Below, piece by piece: positions 1 to 6,634 of a stretch of DNA of 26,617 nt. The number at the start of each line of letters is the position of its first letter. The first letter of the stretch is position 1. The translations under genes and the position numbers were made by a program. The notes beneath the pieces were generated by a model. The model ran no database searches and was not told the origin of the DNA. It was given only the letters and a program-made list of their open reading frames with translations. The DNA is from Equadaptatus sp045642025 (GTDB lineage Bacteria; Synergistota; Synergistia; Synergistales; Synergistaceae), in NCBI GenBank assembly GCA_045642025.1, contig JAZUIB010000004.1:1-26617 (forward strand), written 5' to 3'.

Positions 1-345
1 CAACGGCAGTCCGGCGCTTGTAAAGCCTATGAAAATCGGGATGGACGAGCAGGAGCAGAACGGCGTAACCGTGCCGAGCAGCGCCGCACAGAGGCTTGCC
101 GTAAAACCGCCGAAACGGCTTAATATCCGTCTGCTTCTTTCAGGCGGAAAATAGCTCTGTATGAGCGAGATAACGAAAATCAGCGTGCAGAGAAGAAGCA
201 GAATTTTTATGCTGTCGTAAACGAAAAAGCGCAGACTGCCGCCAAGCCGTCCGCTTACGTCAATTCCGCAGGCGGCAAGCAGACGCGCGGCAAGCGCGTC
301 CAGCCACTCCATTTTAAGCAGCTGATTTTGGATAAAAAGCCACAT
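1..345 (-). CDS. ArsP/DUF318-type permease, N-terminal 115 residues (cut by window edge)
   Basis: The frame opens at an ATG (345-343) and runs off the left edge without a stop. A hydrophobic segment at about residues 42-56 is followed by a second membrane region containing TPFCSCSSIPIFIGF and then TSAGLPL. That cysteine-rich motif is typical of the PF03773 permease family (ArsP/DUF318), polytopic inner-membrane proteins. Some members export methylated arsenicals, while many are uncharacterised. The start is supported by a GGGGGA Shine-Dalgarno lying inside the end of the arsR-like gene. That gene stops only 2 nt upstream, so the two are almost certainly co-transcribed and translationally coupled. 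Pairing with a CxC-containing ArsR regulator fits a metal or metalloid responsive efflux unit, but the substrate is inferred. The remaining roughly 200 residues lie outside the window. Confidence 0.8.
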   Translation of the reverse strand, partial: MWLFIQNQLLKMEWLDALAARLLAACGIDVSGRLGGSLRFFVYDSIKILLLLCTLIFVISLIQSYFPPERSRRILSRFGGFTASLCAALLGTVTPFCSCSSIPIFIGFTSAGLPL

Positions 346-347
346 AT

Positions 348-623
348 TTATTCCCCCGCAAGTGTATCAAGCATTACACGCGCTGCTTCAAAACCTTCGT
401 GCGCGAGCGAATAGTGCATCCATTTGCCTTCCCTGCGCCCGTTCACCACACCTGCATCGCAAAGGATTTTCATGTGGTGCGAAAGCGTAGGCTGGGATAT
501 CTGAAGCTCTTCAAGCAGTTTGCAGGCGCATTTTTCGCCGTCTGCCAGCTGCCGTAAAATTTTTACCCTGTTCTCATCGCAGAAGGCCTTAAACACCTCT
601 GCAGTCCTTTTGTCTCCGCTCAT
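348..623 (-). CDS. ArsR-family winged-helix metalloregulator
   Basis: This 91-residue protein has the full ArsR/SmtB winged-helix fold. It includes FCDENRVKILRQL, a CAC pair just before the recognition helix (EKCACKLLEEL), then ISQPTLSHHMKIL and a wing around GRREGKWMHY. The cysteine pair sits where ArsR proteins carry the ELCVCDL trivalent arsenic or antimony site, so metalloid sensing is plausible. A GTG at 632 could start a form 3 residues longer, but GGAG overlaps that codon. The same GGAG is 8 nt before the ATG at 623, which I prefer. The gene is first in a minus-strand pair with the permease and probably represses its own promoter through the dyad at 661-684. It is divergent from the 5'-nucleotidase gene. 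Confidence 0.9.
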   Translation of the reverse strand: MSGDKRTAEVFKAFCDENRVKILRQLADGEKCACKLLEELQISQPTLSHHMKILCDAGVVNGRREGKWMHYSLAHEGFEAARVMLDTLAGE

Positions 624-655
624 CTTTATCACTCCTTTAAAAATATTATATAATT

Positions 656-684
656 ATTATATTGACATATTGCTATTTGTCAAT
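656..684 (-). promoter_or_regulatory. Promoter of the arsR-like operon overlapped by an inverted-repeat operator
   Basis: On the minus strand, TTGACA (683-678) and TATAAT (661-656) are separated by 16 nt, a near-consensus sigma-70 promoter. A perfect dyad ATTGACA (661-667) / TGTCAAT (678-684) with a 10-nt centre spans the -35 box and the spacer. This is the arrangement expected for an ArsR repressor that blocks RNA polymerase. The match is read directly from the sequence; binding by the adjacent ArsR is inferred. Confidence 0.75.
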
Positions 685-762
685 GTGTCATTTTACCGAT
701 CTTTCTCTCTGTCTTTTATCTTATAAGCTATAATTGAACACAGAAAACCGGAGGCGGTTTAA

Positions 763-2421
763 ATGAAAATCATAAGACGCTTTGCCGCGGCACTCATACT
801 GCCTATTATTCTATGCACAGCAGCTTTCAGCGGCGAAAAAAGCAAAGATACTGTTATACTGTACACAAACGACGTTCACAGCGCAGTTGACTCAAATATC
901 GGCTATGCAGGACTTGCCGCAATGAAACAGGAATTTGAAAAACAGCACGAACATGTGCTGCTCGTTGACAGCGGAGATATGATACAGGGCGACGTTCTCT
1001 GCACCTTCTCAAAAGGCATGGATATCATAAACATTGTAAACCGTGCAGGCTATGACGTTTACACTCTCGGCAACCATGAATTTGACTACGGACTGCCGCG
1101 CCTTGAAGAATTTCTCAGCCTTCTGAAACCGCAGTGCGTCAACTGCAATATTGTTTACAGCGGCTCAAAGAAAAACATTTTTACAAAGGTTAAGCCTTAT
1201 GTGATTAAAGAAACAGGCGGTAGGAAAATCGCCTTTTTGGGTGTCACTACGCCTAACACCTTTGCCTCTGTTTCGCTGGATTATTTCAAAGAAGACGGTA
1301 AACTTGCGTATAATTTTTTCGGCGGCAGACACGCTTCCGTTGAGGGGCTTGCAAAAACTGTTCAGGAATATGTCAACGCCGCAAGACGCGAAGGCGCAGA
1401 CACAGTTATACTGCTTTCCCACCTCGGCGACACGGAAAACCGCATAAACTCACGCGCTTTAATTAAAAACAGTTACGGCATAGATGTTGTTCTTGACGGA
1501 CACGACCACCATGTACTTGCGGGAGAAATTTGCAAAAACAAAGACAACAAAGATGTGCTTCTCACTTCAACCGGTACACGCTTTGCAAACGTCGGAAAAC
1601 TAATAATCTCCCCTGACGGAAAAATACGATGCGAGCTGATAAGCAGCTATGACAAAAAAGATACGCGCGTTGCCGGATATATAGCCGCACTTCGCAAAAA
1701 ACTTGACAAAACGCTGTCAGAAACGGCAGGGCATACAGCCTTTGAACTTTCCGGCAAATCCGCAGACGGCATACGGCTGACGAGAAACAGAGAAACAGGA
1801 ATAGGCAATTTCTGCGCCGACGCGGTAAAATACGCCGCAAAAACGGACATCGCCATTATAAACGGCGGCGGCATACGCACTGCAATTCCTGCAGGAGATA
1901 TAACAACCGGCAGTCTGCTCAATGTATTCCCGTTCGACAACCGGCTCTGCGCGGCAGAAGTCAGCGGAAAAACCTTGCTTGAAGTGCTTGAATTCTCCTG
2001 CTGCCAAATACAGCGAGACTACAAAAAAGATGGACAGGCAGTCGGCGAATTCGGCGGCTTTCTGAACGTGGCAGGCATCTCCTTCACAGTTGACACTTCT
2101 GTGTCTTCTCCGGCAGTTACCGATGAAAACAATATCTTTGTAAAAATTGACGGCAGACGGCGCGTAAGCGACGCATGGCTCATTGACAAAAACGGCAGAA
2201 AGACAGAAAAAATTGACGAAAACAAAACATACAGCATTGCAAGCATCGACTACCTGCTCGACAGAGGCGGCAACGGCTACTCCTTGCTCAAAAGCCTGAA
2301 AAAACTGCCATGCCCCGTACTGACCGACTGCGAAGCTCTGCAACTTTACATAAAAGAAGGCTTAAACAGCGAAATTCCTAACAGATATAAACATCCGGAG
2401 GGAAGAATAACCGTTAAGTAA
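763..2421 (+). CDS. Secreted bifunctional UDP-sugar hydrolase/5'-nucleotidase family protein
   Basis: This 552-residue exported metallophosphoesterase hydrolyses nucleotides in the periplasm or outside the cell, judging by family. Residues 1-24 form a signal peptide (basic MKIIRR, hydrophobic core, AFSG). The N-terminal catalytic domain shows the dinuclear-metal motifs in order: YTNDVHS, DSGDMIQG, GNHEFDYG, LSHLGD and DGHDHH. The C-terminal substrate domain (from about residue 330) contains INGGGIRTAIPAGDIT and FPFDNRL, typical of PF02872. The length matches the UshA class. The start ATG has GGAGG upstream (751-755). A TATAAT at 729-734 may be its -10 box, but I see no good -35 box. The gene is divergent from the arsR-like operon and 151 nt upstream of the polymerase gene. 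There is no LPxTG-type or Synerg-CTERM anchor. Exact substrate preference is not visible. Confidence 0.93.
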   Translation: MKIIRRFAAALILPIILCTAAFSGEKSKDTVILYTNDVHSAVDSNIGYAGLAAMKQEFEKQHEHVLLVDSGDMIQGDVLCTFSKGMDIINIVNRAGYDVYTLGNHEFDYGLPRLEEFLSLLKPQCVNCNIVYSGSKKNIFTKVKPYVIKETGGRKIAFLGVTTPNTFASVSLDYFKEDGKLAYNFFGGRHASVEGLAKTVQEYVNAARREGADTVILLSHLGDTENRINSRALIKNSYGIDVVLDGHDHHVLAGEICKNKDNKDVLLTSTGTRFANVGKLIISPDGKIRCELISSYDKKDTRVAGYIAALRKKLDKTLSETAGHTAFELSGKSADGIRLTRNRETGIGNFCADAVKYAAKTDIAIINGGGIRTAIPAGDITTGSLLNVFPFDNRLCAAEVSGKTLLEVLEFSCCQIQRDYKKDGQAVGEFGGFLNVAGISFTVDTSVSSPAVTDENNIFVKIDGRRRVSDAWLIDKNGRKTEKIDENKTYSIASIDYLLDRGGNGYSLLKSLKKLPCPVLTDCEALQLYIKEGLNSEIPNRYKHPEGRITVK

Positions 2422-2572
2422 TCAGCATGCAGCATACCTGGTCTGTTTACGCGCTAAACCCTGCGGACTTTCGCAGAATAACGATAACATTTATTTTTAA
2501 ATACTAACAGCCCAGCGCAAGCGCATTCGTATTCATATATGGGGCTTTGACTATTATTCCGGAGGTCTTTGA

Positions 2573-3892
2573 TTGAACTTAACCGATACACTGCACGACA
2601 GGCGAGTCGGCCTGTGTGACTGCAACAATTTTTTCGTATCCTGCGAACGAACGATAAACCCTGCGCTTGAGGGTCTGCCTGTTGTTGTTTTGTCATCAAA
2701 CGACGGCTGTGTCGTGTCGCGCTCAAACGAAGCCAAAGCGCTGAAAATCCCGATGGGAGCACCATATTTTAAATTTAAATCTTTCTTTCAGGCACACAAC
2801 GTGCAGATATGCAGCGGCAATATGTCACTGTATCAGGAAATTTCGCGCAAAGTTATGTCCGTGCTATCCGAATATACAGACACCCTTGAACAGTACTCAG
2901 TTGACGAAGCATTTCTCAACCTTGCAATACTCTCTGTAACAGACCCTGCCGCTTATTGCGCAAAAATCCGCGCAGACGTGCTGAAAAGGTGCAAAATTCC
3001 TGTTTCAATAGGCATAGCGCCCAACAAAACACTCGCCAAACTCGCCGCAGAATATGCAAAAAAACATGAAAAAACCGGCGGCGTATTCTGGTTTGACAAA
3101 AGCCGCTACAGCAATGAAGAATTCATGTCACAGTTTAAACCGGAAGATGTTTGGGGAATAGGAAAACAGAACGTCAAAAGGCTGGATGCCATAGGAATTA
3201 CAACCATGAAACATCTGCTTGCGCTTGACGACACCGAAGCAAAAGCAAAATTCGGCGCTCCGATGCTTACCACAATATGGGCTCTTCGCGGCAAAGCTGC
3301 AGAGCACAAAACAAGAAACAAAAACAGCATGCCAAAATCCATTCAAGTATCGCGCAGCTTCGGCGAAAAAATCATAGAATACGACGATCTGCTCGATGCC
3401 CTGCAAAACTTTGCCGTGGCAGCGGCACGACAGATGCGCGCCGCAAAATCAGGGGCTAAAAAATTGCGCGTTTACATAAGAAGCGGCAGTTTTGAACACA
3501 GAGAATACTTCAACGCGGAAAAAACCTTCGACACTCCGCAAAACCTTGACGCAGCACTCATGTCAGCAGCAAGAGAACTGCTTAACGGCATATACAGGAA
3601 GGGGCTTGCCTACACAAAAGCAGGTATAGAAATACCGTACCTTTGCTCTCAGGCAGAATGTGAACAGCAGCTGCTGTTTGAAGAAAAAGACGAAAAAAAA
3701 TCTGCGGCAGAAAAAGCGGCAGACACAATAAACAAAGAACTCGGAATATCCATAATGAAACCCGCACAGCTTTATTCCGCGCCAAACGAAACAAAACGCT
3801 GGAAACCGAAGCATGAACATGGAGACAATGCACACAAAAAAATCCGCGACACAAACGGCATGCGCTTTGCCAGCCACGCAGAAGACGTGTAA
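2573..3892 (+). CDS. umuC: Y-family DNA polymerase, UmuC type
   Basis: This 439-residue translesion polymerase has the UmuC hallmarks: LCDCNNFFVSCERTINP (first catalytic aspartate), SSNDGCVVSRSNEAK, and YSVDEAFLNL with the catalytic D-E pair. SIGIAPNKTLAKLAAEYAKK and the helix-hairpin-helix region EDVWGIGKQNVKRL follow, then a little-finger domain. The C-terminal tail (about 390-439) resembles the extra region of UmuC homologues. The start is a TTG at 2573, chosen because GGAGG at 2561-2565 stands 7 nt before it and no in-frame ATG fits the conserved N-terminus. No umuD or other SOS gene is adjacent, so any UmuD partner must be encoded elsewhere. I see no convincing LexA box in the 151 nt upstream. 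A strong terminator at 3987-4015 ends the transcript. Confidence 0.92.
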   Translation: MNLTDTLHDRRVGLCDCNNFFVSCERTINPALEGLPVVVLSSNDGCVVSRSNEAKALKIPMGAPYFKFKSFFQAHNVQICSGNMSLYQEISRKVMSVLSEYTDTLEQYSVDEAFLNLAILSVTDPAAYCAKIRADVLKRCKIPVSIGIAPNKTLAKLAAEYAKKHEKTGGVFWFDKSRYSNEEFMSQFKPEDVWGIGKQNVKRLDAIGITTMKHLLALDDTEAKAKFGAPMLTTIWALRGKAAEHKTRNKNSMPKSIQVSRSFGEKIIEYDDLLDALQNFAVAAARQMRAAKSGAKKLRVYIRSGSFEHREYFNAEKTFDTPQNLDAALMSAARELLNGIYRKGLAYTKAGIEIPYLCSQAECEQQLLFEEKDEKKSAAEKAADTINKELGISIMKPAQLYSAPNETKRWKPKHEHGDNAHKKIRDTNGMRFASHAEDV

Positions 3893-3986
3893 CTTCTGCA
3901 TTAAGCGGTAAGCAACGAGTAAAAAACGAGTGAAGAAAAACCTTGAAGTTTAGAACAAAAAGGACAAAAAGCAGAACAATCTGTGG

Positions 3987-4015
3987 AAATCTCCGCACAT
4001 TTTGCGGAGATTTTT
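3987..4015 (+). terminator. Intrinsic terminator after the umuC-type gene
   Basis: An 11-bp perfect stem (AAATCTCCGCA, 3987-3997; TGCGGAGATTT, 4003-4013) with a 5-nt loop runs into a T tract (TTTTT, 4011-4015). It lies about 95 nt after the polymerase stop codon. Confidence 0.85.
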
Positions 4016-4245
4016 CATCATAATCACTGCGTTTTGGCGGCGTTTTTATCTTTCAGCTCAGTGTTACTGCCGACGGCTAACGACCAATGACAGACGACTG
4101 ATTTCTACAAAACTCAGTAAAAATACTTAAAACAATTCCGCAAAACTGCCGACGCGTAAAATTTAAAACTAAGTATACTTATAATCACAAAAGACGAGAA
4201 CAGAAGACATCGCTCCCCTTGACAAAGATCTCCAAAAGGAAACAG
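4016..4245. other. Intergenic, no supported gene
   Basis: I find no credible reading frame here. A TATAAT at 4180-4185 points rightward but lacks a matching -35 box. Positions 4074-4100 resemble 9454-9479 (GCTAAC, CCAAT and GACAG in the same order), possibly a short degenerate intergenic repeat. Confidence 0.5.
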
Positions 4246-4279
4246 CACAGACAGCGGCAAAAGCCGCTGTCTGTGTTTT
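4246..4279. terminator. Long-stem intrinsic terminator
   Basis: A perfect 13-bp stem (CACAGACAGCGGC, 4246-4258; GCCGCTGTCTGTG, 4263-4275) closes an AAAA loop. On the plus strand it is followed by TTTT, and on the minus strand by CTGTTTCC. By position it most likely ends the minus-strand adhesin-like transcription unit and its relic tail. It could also stop rightward transcription. Confidence 0.7.
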
Positions 4280-4308
4280 GTACCGCTGATTTGGATTTTC
4301 TGCAAAGT

Positions 4309-4410
4309 TTATTTTTTCAGCAGTTTTTTGATTTCCTCAAGTCCAGCTTCAAGCAGCTTGATTTTCTCATCCTGCGCGGCCTTTTCGCTTTCTTCAAATT
4401 TAATGTCATT
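4309..4410 (-). pseudogene. Orphan coiled-coil C-terminal tail (gene fragment)
   Basis: A minus-strand frame ending in TAA (4309-4311) encodes about 33 residues with clean heptad character, for example EKAAQDEKIKLLEAGLEEIK followed by KLLKK and the stop. An in-frame TAA at 4411-4413 closes it on the upstream side, so it has no start of its own. It begins where the adhesin-like gene stops (4406-4408) but in a different frame. Its composition looks like the C-terminus of a longer coiled-coil protein left behind by a deletion or frameshift. The parent family is not identifiable. Confidence 0.45.
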
Positions 4411-4825
4411 TTAATCCAAGTTTTTTTCTGCCAAAGAGCCAAATACGATTCGTTTCCGAAATGGGATGCCATTCGCCATGCGGAGCTAATGACATTAAAA
4501 CTGTGCCATCTTTGGCGTATATTTCTTCACCCTCTATCGTTCTGGCTATAGGCTTATTGATTTTATATTCCCACCAATCTGTAATATAAACTGGGGTTTT
4601 CGATAAGTTAAAAACTCTTTTACATTCAGCTCGTGCTTGCGAAGAGCGCAAAATTGTTTTCTCTCGTATTCTGAATGAACTGCCTGTTCGCTTGAATGAA
4701 GATGCATCTACAAAATTAATCCTATCATTGTCTCTGCCTATTTCCACCCAGTTTGCCGCCAGTGCTGTCGAAATACAGGCTACTGCCATAAGCACCGCAA
4801 GTATAAATATGGTTATCTTTTTCAT
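4406..4825 (-). CDS. Exported adhesin-E-like protein, copy 1
   Basis: This 139-residue protein has a clear signal peptide, MKKITIFILAVLMAVACIS to ALAA, followed by ANWVEIGRDNDRINFVDASS. The Trp after the signal cleavage site, the xxxD.SS segment, and the late IARTIEGEEIYAKDGTVLMS resemble small exported proteins of the surface-adhesin protein E group (PF16747-like). The match is by pattern only, so function is not established. An upstream in-frame start would add 16 residues, but the SD (GGCGGTGG) and the signal peptide fix the ATG at 4825. It is a paralogue of the next gene (4918-5316). Their signal peptides and leader DNA are nearly identical, while the mature parts have diverged strongly. 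A TGTATAAT promoter element lies just upstream. Confidence 0.7.
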   Translation of the reverse strand: MKKITIFILAVLMAVACISTALAANWVEIGRDNDRINFVDASSFKRTGSSFRIREKTILRSSQARAECKRVFNLSKTPVYITDWWEYKINKPIARTIEGEEIYAKDGTVLMSLAPHGEWHPISETNRIWLFGRKKLGLK

Positions 4826-4856
4826 TCTGTCCACCGCCTTTTGTATGATAAACAGT

Positions 4857-4862
4857 ATTATA
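4857..4862 (-). promoter_or_regulatory. -10 box of adhesin-like copy 1 (shared leader)
   Basis: TATAAT reads on the minus strand inside GCTGTATAATAC, about 32 nt before the start codon. The same 12-mer occurs before the paralogue (-10 at 5348-5353), and GCTGTATAATA also precedes dinD. No good -35 hexamer is visible. That position here falls in the terminator stem at 4878-4901. Confidence 0.5.
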
Positions 4863-4877
4863 CAGCAGAACAAAATG

Positions 4878-4901
4878 GCGGGGCAGATTTCTCTGCCCCG
4901 C
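4878..4901 (-). terminator. Terminator between the two adhesin-like genes
   Basis: A perfect 10-bp GC-rich stem (GCGGGGCAGA / TCTGCCCCGC) with a 4-nt loop sits 17 nt after the stop of copy 2. In the minus direction it is followed by CATTTTG, a short T tract. It separates copy 2 from the promoter of copy 1, so each gene probably has its own transcript. Confidence 0.7.
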
Positions 4902-4917
4902 TTTCTAACGTCCGTTT

Positions 4918-5316
4918 CTACTTGAGACTTAAGTGTTTTACACCAACTTTGTAGAGTTTAGCCCATGGAGAATCCGAGGAATAACGATACCATTCGTCCG
5001 GCTTGTTGGAAGAGGCTGCAAGTGTACCGTCCACCAAAACAGTCTTGTAATATAACGTGCGGCTCTGTGATTTCTTAATTTTGAATTCTCTACATTCAGT
5101 ATAGGTACCGTTCTCGTCGACGTCCTTAGAGATAATTTTGAACGTGTTGTTGCCTGTCCGTTTTATTGATGAGATGTCAGCGTAACAACGCGTAATACCT
5201 TTAGGATATTCTGGCGTAGGAAATCTATCATACAACACCCAGTTTGCCGCTATCGCTGTCGAAATACAGGTGACTGCCATGAGCACCGCAAGTATAAATA
5301 TGGTTACCTTTTTCAT
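4918..5316 (-). CDS. Exported adhesin-E-like protein, copy 2
   Basis: This 132-residue protein starts MKKVTIFILAVLMAVTCIS, almost the same signal peptide as copy 1, with cleavage near AIAA-NWV. The mature part has the same layout: Trp near the N-terminus, a YADISSIKRTGNNTFKI segment, an ECREFKI strand and a late region with WYRYSSDSPW. It ends in LSLK, against LGLK in copy 1. The start is the ATG at 5316, preceded by GAGGTGG. An upstream in-frame ATG at 5388 would add 24 residues, but they read through the leader and are not needed. The protein is expected to be periplasmic or surface exposed. Function is unknown beyond the family resemblance. Confidence 0.72.
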   Translation of the reverse strand: MKKVTIFILAVLMAVTCISTAIAANWVLYDRFPTPEYPKGITRCYADISSIKRTGNNTFKIISKDVDENGTYTECREFKIKKSQSRTLYYKTVLVDGTLAASSNKPDEWYRYSSDSPWAKLYKVGVKHLSLK

Positions 5317-5347
5317 TTTGTCCACCTCTTTTTGTATGGTAAGCGGT

Positions 5348-5353
5348 ATTATA
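5348..5353 (-). promoter_or_regulatory. -10 box of adhesin-like copy 2
   Basis: TATAAT lies within GCTGTATAATAC on the minus strand, 31 nt before the start codon. The stretch between this box and the ATG matches the leader of copy 1 with only a few changes, so promoter and leader were duplicated with the gene. Confidence 0.5.
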
Positions 5354-5546
5354 CAGCAGAACAGAAAAAACAACACTGTTTTCCTCATTGTTTTTTAAGC
5401 GACTTTGTGCTTTGGCTTAATGCTTGTTGCCCAACATACCGTTTGAATTCTGTTATATTAAAGCATAAATTTTTCTTAAAACCCCGACAGATTTAGATTT
5501 TCTAATCCGATATTTTCATACTTTTTCGTCTGATATTTTGGAAAGA

Positions 5547-5848
5547 TTATCTGCTGTCTGCCGCATCCATGCCGTAATATGTATGAATTTCGTTTTGCAC
5601 GGCACGCACGCTGACTATGTTTTTGTCTGCCGGCCATGCGTTTACCGCATCAGGCATTCCTCCGACAAGCAGATATTTTCCAAACAGGTCAAGAAGCCGT
5701 GCATGGTTGTTTTCAAACAGGCTTTTTCCTGTTTCGCGAATTATAAAAAACTTTTGCCTGTCTGTCTTGCGCCGTCTATCACAAGAACTCTGTCTGAGTC
5801 TGATTTCAGATGTTTTTTTATGTCGGCGCGTATTTTTCTGAGGAGCAT
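5547..5848 (-). pseudogene. Decayed AAA-14/DUF4143 ATPase
   Basis: Two pieces of one ATPase can be read in different frames on the minus strand. From an ATG at 5848 the first frame gives MLLRKIRADIKKHLK, then VLVIDGARQTGKSFL, a Walker A motif, before a stop. A second frame continues with RETGKSLFENN and then joins LLDLFGKYLLVGGMPDAVNA and VRAVQNEIHTYYG, the DUF4143 hallmark region. In intact relatives some 150 residues (Walker B, sensor and linker) lie between those blocks. So there is at least one frameshift just after Walker A, one large internal deletion, and loss of the C-terminal part after 5547. The product cannot be a working ATPase. Intact relatives are mobile-style ATPases with a nuclease-like C-terminus. 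No partner gene remains nearby. Confidence 0.75.
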
Positions 5849-6043
5849 TTGCCATACCCCACTGCCACACTTTTCAATAGTTTTTTGGGGCAAAAAACTA
5901 CACTTTGCAAAAATTTATGAGGGTTGGGCTGATTTTTGGAAGAACTTTCTTTGACAGAATGGACTGAATTTACAAATCCGCGTTTTGTGTCAGCGATACA
6001 GGAAGGAACGTTTTTGGGGAACAGTATTCAGCTTTACGGATAT
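5849..6043. other. Gene-free spacer upstream of the small membrane protein gene
   Basis: No gene is seen. A perfect dyad GTTTTTTG-GGG-CAAAAAAC spans 5880-5898. It could be part of the former control region of the broken ATPase or a weak hairpin. A TTGACA at 5951-5956 has no -10 box at a suitable distance. Confidence 0.4.
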
Positions 6044-6072
6044 TTTACGTTTGCACCGATGGGGTGTAGAAT
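6044..6072 (+). promoter_or_regulatory. Candidate promoter of the small acidic membrane protein gene
   Basis: TTTACG (6044-6049) and TAGAAT (6067-6072) are 17 nt apart, with 4/6 and 5/6 matches to the sigma-70 hexamers. Transcription would begin near 6079, leaving a short leader before the ATG at 6104. This argues against the longer reading frame that opens at 5936. Confidence 0.5.
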
Positions 6073-6103
6073 AGTTATGAAACTTTTATCGGAGGTGGCT
6101 GTT

Positions 6104-6475
6104 ATGGGATTTTTGCTGCTGCTTGGTGTGTTGTTTCTTATCGTTGCCTTTTCGGGCGGGAAAGGTTCAACCGGCAATACTGATAATGCAGATTACGATT
6201 TTGGCGACGGGGAAGATTTTGAGGATACTCCGAGTTTTTCAGAGCTTGTAGCAGGCAAAAATGCAGATGTCGGACACGGTCTGTTCGGCTTTACGGACAA
6301 CTATGACGCTGAACAGGCAAAGCGTGCGTATAACCGCGGTGAGATTGACGCGGCAGACCTTCAGCTGCTTTACGACGACGGCGTGATTTCCGCAGAGGAT
6401 GCGGATTCTATCGACTGTGGTGCCGTTGAATATGAAGCAGAAGATCTTGACAGCGGCGAAAAGTTTGACGATTAG
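6104..6475 (+). CDS. Small acidic single-pass membrane protein, unknown function
   Basis: This 123-residue protein begins MGFLLLLGVLFLIVAFSGG, a single hydrophobic segment followed by a Gly/Ser/Asn linker. A very acidic soluble part follows (DYDFGDGEDFEDTPSF and later EYEAEDLDSGEKFDD). The central AYNRGEIDAADLQLLYDDGV and ISAEDADS look loosely like a SHOCT-type short helical motif (LxxLxxxGxIxxxE), but I would not assign the family on that. GGAGGTG sits 7 nt before the ATG. The frame extends upstream to 5936, but that part overlaps the likely promoter and lacks an SD. It is not in an obvious operon. I do not recognise the function. Confidence 0.6.
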   Translation: MGFLLLLGVLFLIVAFSGGKGSTGNTDNADYDFGDGEDFEDTPSFSELVAGKNADVGHGLFGFTDNYDAEQAKRAYNRGEIDAADLQLLYDDGVISAEDADSIDCGAVEYEAEDLDSGEKFDD

Positions 6476-6634
6476 GGAATAATCAGCAGTTTTGGAGAAG
6501 TTCGGAGGCTTAGGAAATTTTTTTTCGTGCTGTTGAGCCTTTGTGTTATCTGTCGCCAGCTACAAGACAAATGCTAATGCCGCACTCAGCAAAATTCCGT
6601 GCAATGCCGCGGTGGATGATAAAGGAGAAATATT

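Noticed and set aside
1717..2343. 208-residue minus-strand frame opposite the 5'-nucleotidase
   Set aside because: It is the antisense shadow of a clearly coding gene, with Cys/Val/Phe-rich composition and no motifs.
2461..2476. Terminator between the 5'-nucleotidase and polymerase genes
   Set aside because: Only a 5-bp stem (CTGCG/CGCAG) with no T tract.
4186..4280. Second small RNA between TATAAT at 4180 and the 13-bp hairpin
   Set aside because: There is no -35 box at the right distance, and the hairpin is better explained as the terminator of the minus-strand genes.
5936..6103. N-terminal extension of the small membrane protein
   Set aside because: The extension crosses the likely promoter (6044-6072) and lacks an SD, while GGAGGTG marks the ATG at 6104.
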